Below are positions 29,544 to 36,339 of a DNA stretch of 36,339 nt, in pieces (the first letter of the stretch is position 1; each line of letters starts with the position of its first letter). The stretch lies in NCBI GenBank assembly GCA_000252485.1, contig JH611140.1:1-36339 (forward strand), written 5' to 3'. The DNA is from Prochloron didemni P4-Papua_New_Guinea. GTDB taxonomy: Bacteria; Cyanobacteriota; Cyanobacteriia; Cyanobacteriales; Prochloraceae. A program made the translations under genes and the position numbers. The notes under the pieces were generated by a model. It was given only the letters and a program-made list of their open reading frames with translations, did not search any database and was not told where the DNA came from.

Positions 29544-29799
29544 GCCCCGTTTCTTTAGAGCGGGGCTCTAAAGCGACACGGCGAATTTATTCGCCATCAA
29601 GAAGATCTAAAGACAGAAGATGTTATAATAGAACCATTAGGGCGACCAACCAACTTTGGTGAAAAACCCAACTGGGAGACAACTAAAAAGTAGCGGCAAC
29701 TCTAAACATTGCTTAGAGAAGTCAGTAGGGGCGCGAGTACTACGCCTGTAAGAGTCCATTTCTGGGCTGCTTGCGAATCCCCGTCTCTTTAGAGCGGGG
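29544..29799 (+). mobile_element. tnpB-less IS200/IS605-like remnant with a possible structured RNA interior
   Basis: Two directly oriented hairpins, GCCCCGTTTCTTTAGAGCGGGGC (29544-29566) and CCCCGTCTCTTTAGAGCGGGG (29779-29799), flank a non-coding interior with several short stems. Confidence 0.45.
29621..29629 (+). promoter_or_regulatory. Extended -10 element TGTTATAAT
   Basis: TGnTATAAT exact match at the start of the non-coding interior. Confidence 0.45.
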
Positions 29800-29955
29800 A
29801 GAGTCAATTAGGTTTTGCTACCTTGTATTCTACAAGAGAGCGATCGGTCACGGATCCGCGAAGAGTGCGCCGAGTTGAGGAAATCTTGCTTGGCGATCGC
29901 GCGATCGCTTCTTTATTGTTTCAATATGTAACATTTTTTTGCGGAATGTGGGTTT

Positions 29956-30063
29956 CTAGATTCCATAAATAACGCTGTTGGTGGGCAATGCCCACCCTAC
30001 AATTTTCCAAATCTATTTATTTGTAGCAAACATTTTTATAATTCATATAACTAGAAGAATTTA
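29956..30063. repeat. 108-bp repeat, copy 1
   Basis: Identical by eye to 33402-33509; contains GGTGGGCAATGCCCACCCTAC and one family A TIR. Confidence 0.9.
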
Positions 30064-30098
30064 AAATTGTCTTGTCTTAGAGCAAATTGATAAAATGG

Positions 30099-30145
30099 TT
30101 AACTATCAACTATCCACTATCAACTATCCACTATCAACTATCAAC
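30099..30145. repeat. STRR-like heptamer array (reverse orientation)
   Basis: aactatcaactatccactatcaactatccactatcaactatcaac. Confidence 0.85.
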
Positions 30146-30160
30146 AAGATAAATCACAGC

Positions 30161-30439
30161 TTATGGGTGTTCTTGATAAATTCCTGCACGGCTAACAGCA
30201 TAATCTGATAGTAGAGGAACATCTGGTTGGACGCAAGCTGCAAAGGCATCGGTAAGCTGTTTGACCATCCCATCGAACTCCTCGATACTTTTAATGGGTT
30301 GGTGCTGGTCTAAAAGGCCATGGTGTTCTTCTAAGAGTTGCAAAGCTTCTCGGACTAACTCATTCGCAGTGGAGTAGCGATCGCCTTTGAGTTTTTCGAG
30401 GATGGCGCGTTCGTTTTCTGGCTCTAAGAATATTGTCAT
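30161..30439 (-). CDS. ParD/RHH-like antitoxin, apparently orphan
   Basis: MTIFLEPENERAILEKLKGDRYSTANELVREALQLLEEHH. Confidence 0.6.
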   Translation of the reverse strand: MTIFLEPENERAILEKLKGDRYSTANELVREALQLLEEHHGLLDQHQPIKSIEEFDGMVKQLTDAFAACVQPDVPLLSDYAVSRAGIYQEHP

Positions 30440-30576
30440 TATTGTTTACTACTGACTTTGGCATCTTTTGATGATAGCGCAGAAGATTGTCATGGCGAAA
30501 GGCGATCGCCTCAAGGAAAGCGATCTCAATAATCTTAATTTATAATAGTCATTATTTTCCATCTAATTAGATACTA

Positions 30577-30839
30577 TTAGATACGATCTTTCCCATATTC
30601 TGACTCTCGGTGAAGATGAGCTACATCGCGTAAATAATACCGTAAGGAAATTGTTTGGTTTGACAGCGACGAACTTCCGAATTTAACAAAGACCAACCCA
30701 AAGGAAATGCGATAATTCGTTCAATAGTCGATTGTACTTCATCACGAAAATCTTTTCCCAATCCAGTGCGTTGTTTTTCATAGTACTTTACTGCTTCGCG
30801 GAGTTCGCGACGTGCGGGACTTAAGAATTTAACGTTCAA
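30577..30839 (-). pseudogene. RelE/ParE-family toxin with an internal deletion/frameshift
   Basis: MNVKFLSPARRELREAVKYYEKQRTGLGKDFRDEVQSTIERIIAFPLGWSLLNSEVRRCQTKQFPYGIIYAM*; the family C-terminus VAHLHRESEYGKDRI* follows immediately in another frame. Confidence 0.82.
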
Positions 30840-31036
30840 AGCTCTCTTAATTCCTCAAATACTCGTTCTGCTGGAATTGCCTCTAATTCACCCCTGCGAT
30901 ATGCTTGCAGGCGATCTTGAGATTCGCTTAACCAGAGTCGATCCAAACGGGAATCGGGTCGATCTAAACTGGACACTAAAGCATCAATTAAGACTGATCT
31001 TTCAGTTGAAGATAAAGTTAATGCCTCTTGCAGCAC
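30836..31036 (-). CDS. Addiction module antitoxin (TIGR02574/PF09720-like)
   Basis: LSSTERSVLIDALVSSLDRPDSRLDRLWLSESQDRLQAYRRGELEAIPAERVFEEL; 4-bp overlap with the ParE-like gene. Confidence 0.78.
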   Translation of the reverse strand: MLQEALTLSSTERSVLIDALVSSLDRPDSRLDRLWLSESQDRLQAYRRGELEAIPAERVFEELREL

Positions 31037-31102
31037 TTTCCTAAGAGCCCTTTATAAAAGTTTCCCGCTTCCGTTCCTTTGTTGAGCCAATCGCCCATTG
31101 TC

Positions 31103-32404
31103 TTATCCCGTATCGAACTTGGCAACATAACCGTGTGAATCAAGGAATCCTGGAGCTATCCGCGATTGCTCCTCTGCCTTTTCCTTATAGGTCCAATCTC
31201 GATCGCATCCTCTCATCAAGGACCGACTATGGGGTGAGGGTGAATCGGCCATCGCCCCTTCTCTCCCCATCCCTATCTCATCCCGTCTCCAACTCGGCAA
31301 ATTCGAGACATTCCACCAATGCCGTAAAACAATATCAGTGAGGATACCCTCTTCAACGCACTGCCAAATCAACCCCTCGCGCCAACCTTCAGTCATGGAA
31401 GCCTCCCCACATCCAGCCCACGTCCCATCCTGCATCGAAGGAGACAACATAACTGGCATCATCGGCGACAGCGGATTCTCACCACTAACACCAACAACCT
31501 CAGCAATCTTGGAGCCAACTAAAGCCAACCACGACCCTGCACCATCCACCAACTCCGATTTTTCTGCCACATCCACCTCCACACACTCTTCAGAGGCAGC
31601 CCATACCGTCATGGTCTCCAACCCCTGGGAATTTTTGAGGGCGATTGACCGCATCACTACTTCTGGCTCCTCCCTCTTCTGCTCTTCTATGGATTCCGCT
31701 GGCGTTGATACTTTGTCCCGCGCCGACTCTAAATCAGAGCTTTCCATTTTCTGGCGCGACCCATTGGATACGGCTATTTCCGCCATACCCGACACCGACC
31801 CATCTAAGTCAATGAAATAAGGGCTCAACATCTGCTTCAACTTTTTCCGTGCCCGGGAGATGCGCTTGCAAACACTGTCATAAGAAATCCCTTGCCGTTC
31901 GACTATTTCTGTATGGGAAAGCTGCTCATAAAAATGCAAAATAAAAGTTGAGCGCATCTGTTCAGGCAAAGAAGCGATCGCCCGTTTAATCTCGTTAGAC
32001 TTCTCGTCTTCCTCCAAAACCGCCTCTGGGGTTTCCATCCCACTGGCTGTTTCCAGTTCGACCCCATTGCCTACCCATTCAAGATCTTCTACTGCCACAG
32101 CACTTCGTGATCGCTGGCGAATCCAATCGATGCAGAAGTTGCGCGTCAACTGTACCAACCAGGCTTTGAAGTTAGCAATGTGTCCCGCATATTTTTGCAC
32201 CTGTTCCCAGGCTTTCAACATTGCCTGACTGAGTAGATCTTCCGCATCGGCAGCGTTCCCGTTCGCAAACCGGAGACAGGCGCGATAGAGCAGATCGCGA
32301 TGTTCCTGCCATTGCTGCCAAAACTGAGAGATGGTTGCTTCTCGGGCGCTTCCGGTTTCGGCGGTTTCGTAAGAATGAATTGCGCTTGTAGATGGATCCG
32401 TCAT
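31103..32404 (-). CDS. ECF-type sigma-70 family factor with a long C-terminal extension
   Basis: NAADAEDLLSQAMLKAWEQVQKYAGHIANFKAWLVQLTRNFCIDWIRQRSR and SLPEQMRSTFILHFYEQLSHTEIVERQGISYDSVCKRISRARKKLK; ATG at 32404 preferred over 32545. Confidence 0.82.
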   Translation of the reverse strand: MTDPSTSAIHSYETAETGSAREATISQFWQQWQEHRDLLYRACLRFANGNAADAEDLLSQAMLKAWEQVQKYAGHIANFKAWLVQLTRNFCIDWIRQRSRSAVAVEDLEWVGNGVELETASGMETPEAVLEEDEKSNEIKRAIASLPEQMRSTFILHFYEQLSHTEIVERQGISYDSVCKRISRARKKLKQMLSPYFIDLDGSVSGMAEIAVSNGSRQKMESSDLESARDKVSTPAESIEEQKREEPEVVMRSIALKNSQGLETMTVWAASEECVEVDVAEKSELVDGAGSWLALVGSKIAEVVGVSGENPLSPMMPVMLSPSMQDGTWAGCGEASMTEGWREGLIWQCVEEGILTDIVLRHWWNVSNLPSWRRDEIGMGREGAMADSPSPHSRSLMRGCDRDWTYKEKAEEQSRIAPGFLDSHGYVAKFDTG

Positions 32405-33131
32405 GGCTGCGTGAGAGAGGAAAGTGCTTAGGTATCTGAGCATTGGACCTGGGATAAAATTGACTTTTTGTCCTTTTGTCCTTTGTCTCTTCACCTTTAA
32501 GACGAGATCACTAGTCAATTTCTGAATTTTTCGAGTTAGAGCCAATTTTTCTTTGCTGACTCACTGACAACTTGGGCTACAAAGCATATTTCATAAGGGC
32601 AACAAAATTGTAGCCTCGCGGGTGTGGTCACAAGTAGAAGACGCGAGTTTTTTAGTAGGGTGGGCATTGCCCACCACAACTTGCGGACCGGGTCGTCGAA
32701 CTGCATCTATCGCCTCCGTCAAAAGCAGTATCAATAGTCTCCTGATGGACTGCAGTTACAATATTCTGAAAAAACTTTCTTATTATTAAACCCAACTGGT
32801 TTTGACCACACCCTGGCCTCGCTGATAATCAGGTTTTTTATCAGGAGTCAAAGCAGTTAAACATTCAGCAGCTTTTTCAAAAAAAGTCAGAGATTATATC
32901 CAATCTTTCGCACGCCAACTGACCCCGTGAAGATAAGTTTTATTTGATAAACACCAGTGAAGAGTAGTCTCGATATTTTTAGAACACCTGCTATTATTTC
33001 TTAAATAAACCCTTTGGTTTTGGTGCTTTTAATACCTTTATAATACAAAAAAAATATTCCTATTTTTGGAGCTAAATGTTTGAGTAGAATCCAAATATAT
33101 CGTTCAATTTCTATATATTCATTTTTCTTTT

Positions 33132-33327
33132 TATATGAAATACAAAAATGATTGCTACAAATAGTTTATTGCATCTTAGTATAGATTAAGATTATCCCGT
33201 GGGTTGAGAAACCGGGTTTCTTTCCAAAGTTTATACATTAATCCTTAAAATAATAGGAGAAACCCGGTTTCTGGGCTGAAATTATTCACTATTGTATCTG
33301 TAGCAAACATTTTCAGGTTTGATATTA
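33132..33327. repeat. MITE-like element, family A, inverted relative to 8792-8996
   Basis: tatatgaaatacaaaaatgattgctacaaat ... tgtatctgtagcaaacattttcaggtttgatatta; internal 15-bp IR AGAAACCGGGTTTCT (33207) / AGAAACCCGGTTTCT (33258). Confidence 0.75.
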
Positions 33328-33401
33328 TATTAACTTTAAATTAAAGGAAGCCTACCAATATACTCTTGCGGCAAGGTCGGGAAGGATTGGGATTCAAATA
33401 A

Positions 33402-33509
33402 CTAGATTCCATAAATAACGCTGTTGGTGGGCAATGCCCACCCTACAATTTTCCAAATCTATTTATTTGTAGCAAACATTTTTATAATTCATATAACTAG
33501 AAGAATTTA
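33402..33509. repeat. 108-bp repeat, copy 2
   Basis: Identical by eye to 29956-30063. Confidence 0.9.
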
Positions 33510-33706
33510 GGGTTACCACGCTCTCCACGGCAAGTCGCATTCCTCAATGCGACTTGCCATTGGGGGATTTGGGTTAGAAGTGGAATGTCGAGGGTTAAGT
33601 TAGGATAAACAAAAAATGTTAACTTAGTAAATAAAGGGGTGTTGTCAACTTAACAATTGCCAACACACTACATTTTCTACCAAATCTTCGATTTCTCTCT
33701 CCGTAC

Positions 33707-34207
33707 TTAGTTTGCACGGTATAGCTCGTATCCGCCTCGCGGACGTATGGTTACTTGTTCCTCCTCTTTTTGAATGTTACTAGAGATTGTTACGTTAAAT
33801 TTCTCAGGTTCACCAGGGATCTCAATATCGATATCCTCTGTGAGTGTGTATCCACCTTCACATGGGATTTGGGGGGAATCATATATCATCCTACGGTCTG
33901 GCGCGAACACCGTGATGTTATATTCCTCACCGGGGTCACACCCTCCCTGCGGTTCTATTGTCTCACTCGCTGACTTTTTTACCCTTACGCAACAACCTTT
34001 TCCCTCAAATATGTTTGGTATTGTTAAAGATACCTCTCCTTCATGAAGTGTTTCCGAGATTTTTTGATTGAACTCACCTGTCTTAATTGGTTCTCCTTGA
34101 CAGGTATCCGCACTGGCAACGTTTGGGGTGGTCACAAACAAGAAAATGAAGAATATGATTCCCACCAACACACGTCTTACATTGATTGTAAGAATTTTTA
34201 GGACCAT
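33707..34207 (-). CDS. Putative secreted protein of unknown function
   Basis: Signal peptide-like VLVGIIFFIFLFVTTPNVASA, then Cys-containing region. Confidence 0.55.
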   Translation of the reverse strand: MVLKILTINVRRVLVGIIFFIFLFVTTPNVASADTCQGEPIKTGEFNQKISETLHEGEVSLTIPNIFEGKGCCVRVKKSASETIEPQGGCDPGEEYNITVFAPDRRMIYDSPQIPCEGGYTLTEDIDIEIPGEPEKFNVTISSNIQKEEEQVTIRPRGGYELYRAN

Positions 34208-34403
34208 CGAAATCGGCTCCTTTTTAGTTAACTACCTATTAGACTTCACCGCCCGTTGTTTTCTGACTTCCTTTGTTTCTCTTTTTTTTCTGAAGGGGCG
34301 ATAAGCGTTCTGTAAGTCTTGAGGGACAAGGGTTTCAACCGTCAGTCCCGGACAAAGATGTAGCCTGCGATCACGATCAAAGCGGAATGCGGGTTTATAA
34401 ATC

Positions 34404-34478
34404 GTAGGTTGAGTTGAGTTAACGAAACCCAACAGCACGGGTTGTTGTGTTGGGTTGCGCTATCTCTCAACCCAACCT
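34404..34478. repeat. TTGGGTT-type inverted repeat
   Basis: gtaggttgagttgagttaacgaaacccaac ... tgttgggttgcgctatctctcaacccaacct. Confidence 0.6.
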
Positions 34479-34555
34479 AAAGCGGCAGTATTGGTGTTGG
34501 TTTAAAAGATGGGGTAAGGTGGGCAATGCCCACCCTACTGAAAAGCTCTTGGTCA

Positions 34556-35737
34556 ATGGCTAAAACTCTAAGTACAAATACTCCTCGAAAAGAAAATTGG
34601 TTGTCAGTCTATCAATATCTACAACAATTACCTTGGCCAGAGAAAGATCGTGGTTATTCTAGTAGGGAAGAGGAAGAATTAGAGAAAGGACTAGCTTTAG
34701 CTTTACAGGTTTTCAGAGAAGGGGATTTTCAGCAAAGATGGCAAGTAGGAAAGATTCTGCCGAAACTGGGCAAAAGAGCGATCGCCCCTCTCTTAGAAAT
34801 TCTCGAGGACGAAGAGGAAGATATAGAACTGCGTTGGTTTGTCTGTGGCATGCTAGCAGATTTTGAAGACCGGGCTGTTATTCTTGCTCTAGTGAAGTTG
34901 TTGGGAGAAACTGAGGAGGAGGAACTCTCTGCTATGGCAGGGTCAGCTTTGGCTAAAATTGGCACCAAGGCTATTGGGGATATAACTAGTTTACTCTCTG
35001 GGGAGGACCATTCTCGATTATTAGCGGTACAAGCTCTTTCTTATATACGTCGGCTTGAAGTGATGGAACCTTTGCTGGGAATGGTAGGAGACCCCCTTCC
35101 GGAAATTCGCGCTATTGCCATAGAAACTCTGGGCAGTTTTCGGGACCAGCCCATTCTCCCCATTCTCATAACTGCTTTAGAAGATCAAGCGGCAAGGGTC
35201 AGGAAGGAAGCAGTAGTTGCCTTGGGACTGCGCAGCAAAACTGTCTCGGAATTAGATTTAGTTTCTTTACTCAAACCCCTACTTTGGGATTTAAATCTGG
35301 AGGTTTGTCAGCAAACCGCAATTGCTCTGGGAAGAATCGGCAGTAATGCTGCTGCAGATGCTCTTTTTGCTTTGCTTCAATCTCCCATGGCTCCGGTGGA
35401 TTTGCAATTAGTGGTAGTGCGATCGCTCAGTTGGGTAGGAACGGAGAGGGTGTTAGAATATTTCCGCTCTGCCCTAACTCTGGTGTCTGAATCGGTCAGT
35501 CAGGAAATTGTCAGAGTCTTAGGACAGCAATCCCAGTTAGCTGGACAAATTAAAGCAACTAGAATTTTAATGGATTTTCTCAAGGTCAAAGGTGATTCGG
35601 AGGAGCTGAAAAAAGCTATAGCCATGTCTTTGGGGGAACTGGGACAGGAAGAGGCTATCTCTTCCTTGGAAGAACTAGCAAAAGATGAAGAAAAGAGTGT
35701 GAAATTACATGCGATCGCGGCTCTCAAAAAAATATAG
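34556..35737 (+). CDS. HEAT-repeat protein
   Basis: Repeated helical units (IAPLLEILEDEEEDIELRWFVCGMLADF, ILITALEDQAARVRKEAVVALG); ATG at 34556 preferred because 34526 lies in a dispersed repeat. Confidence 0.85.
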   Translation: MAKTLSTNTPRKENWLSVYQYLQQLPWPEKDRGYSSREEEELEKGLALALQVFREGDFQQRWQVGKILPKLGKRAIAPLLEILEDEEEDIELRWFVCGMLADFEDRAVILALVKLLGETEEEELSAMAGSALAKIGTKAIGDITSLLSGEDHSRLLAVQALSYIRRLEVMEPLLGMVGDPLPEIRAIAIETLGSFRDQPILPILITALEDQAARVRKEAVVALGLRSKTVSELDLVSLLKPLLWDLNLEVCQQTAIALGRIGSNAAADALFALLQSPMAPVDLQLVVVRSLSWVGTERVLEYFRSALTLVSESVSQEIVRVLGQQSQLAGQIKATRILMDFLKVKGDSEELKKAIAMSLGELGQEEAISSLEELAKDEEKSVKLHAIAALKKI

Positions 35738-35950
35738 GGTTCCTTGGTCATGAGGTACACCTATAAACCTACCTCCTACTTCAAAAGCTAAAACTCTGTA
35801 CCTCACCAGTATGAGAAATGCTATAATTCAGGCGTTGCACAATTGCGGGATGATAGTCCAATTTCAATGAGCTGAAACTATTGATAAATAAGGAAAAAAT
35901 TTTGGGCATATATCCAAATCATCCCACAGAGATGCAACGCCAAATTTTAC

Positions 35951-36124
35951 ACTCCTAACCTCAACCTCAATATTCCCAATGTCTCAGATTTACCTAGCAA
36001 CAGCTATGCTTGGGTCAGATCAGAACAGCTAATAGATTTATCTAAGCCATATAGCAATGTGGGTATCATTCGCGATTGGAAATTGATTAAAGTTCAGTCG
36101 GAAGATGAAAAAGCCGAACATTAA
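35951..36124 (+). pseudogene. C-terminal gene fragment, possibly PemK/MazF-like
   Basis: TPNLNLNIPNVSDLPSNSYAWVRSEQLIDLSKPYSNVGIIRDWKLIKVQSEDEKAEH* without a credible start. Confidence 0.35.
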
Positions 36125-36240
36125 GCTGGACTAGAATTATAAATGAAGCTATTGTAGCTAGTTCGGTTAATCGCTGTAATGTTTTTGAGACAGAAACATT
36201 AGTTGTTCTCGAAGCCAAATGTATTGTAGAATAATTCTAA

Positions 36241-36339
36241 TATCAAATCTGAAAATGGTTGCTACAAATAGGTTCGATCCCCCCCAGCCCCCTCCCCCCC
36301 TTGGTCCCCCCCACTGGGGGAAAAGAAAGGGGGGAGAAG
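36241..36339. repeat. Left end of another family A element with C-tract interior (runs off window)
   Basis: tatcaaatctgaaaatggttgctacaaataggttcgatcccccccagcccc. Confidence 0.6.

Noticed and set aside
31135-31820. Plus-strand ORFs opposite the sigma factor gene
   Set aside because: Antisense to a well-supported sigma factor coding frame.
34232-34438. 68-aa minus-strand ORF MLLGFVNSTQPTIYKP...
   Set aside because: Start lies inside the TTGGGTT-type repeat; remainder is of doubtful coding quality, so left unannotated.

Overview
Cyanobacterial chromosomal segment, inferred from abundant HIP1 GCGATCGC sites, ndhB, the rpmG-rpsR-RNase II order, kinase/pentapeptide fusions and heptanucleotide STRRs. 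Housekeeping genes recognised: rpmG, rpsR, an RNase II-family exonuclease, a TIGR03960/DUF2344-type radical SAM protein, mnmH/selU, a SNF2 helicase, gatD, ndhB and topA. Between them lies accessory DNA rich in repeats and decaying conflict genes. The strongest non-routine observations are: (i) a two-gene SET-domain + formyltransferase-fold cassette (17.8-19.1 kb) bounded by small repeats; (ii) a toxin graveyard (28.7-31.0 kb), where a polymorphic-toxin C-terminus is frameshifted and a ParE-like toxin is internally deleted while the adjacent immunity-like/antitoxin ORFs stay open; (iii) a 256-bp tnpB-less IS200/IS605-like remnant with an extended -10 box and a structured, omega-RNA-like interior; (iv) several MITE-like families and heptamer arrays that abut gene 3' ends and add tails to NdhB, MnmH and a HicB-like protein; (v) a perfect 108-bp duplication. 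All family calls come from reading translations by eye; no database search was possible.
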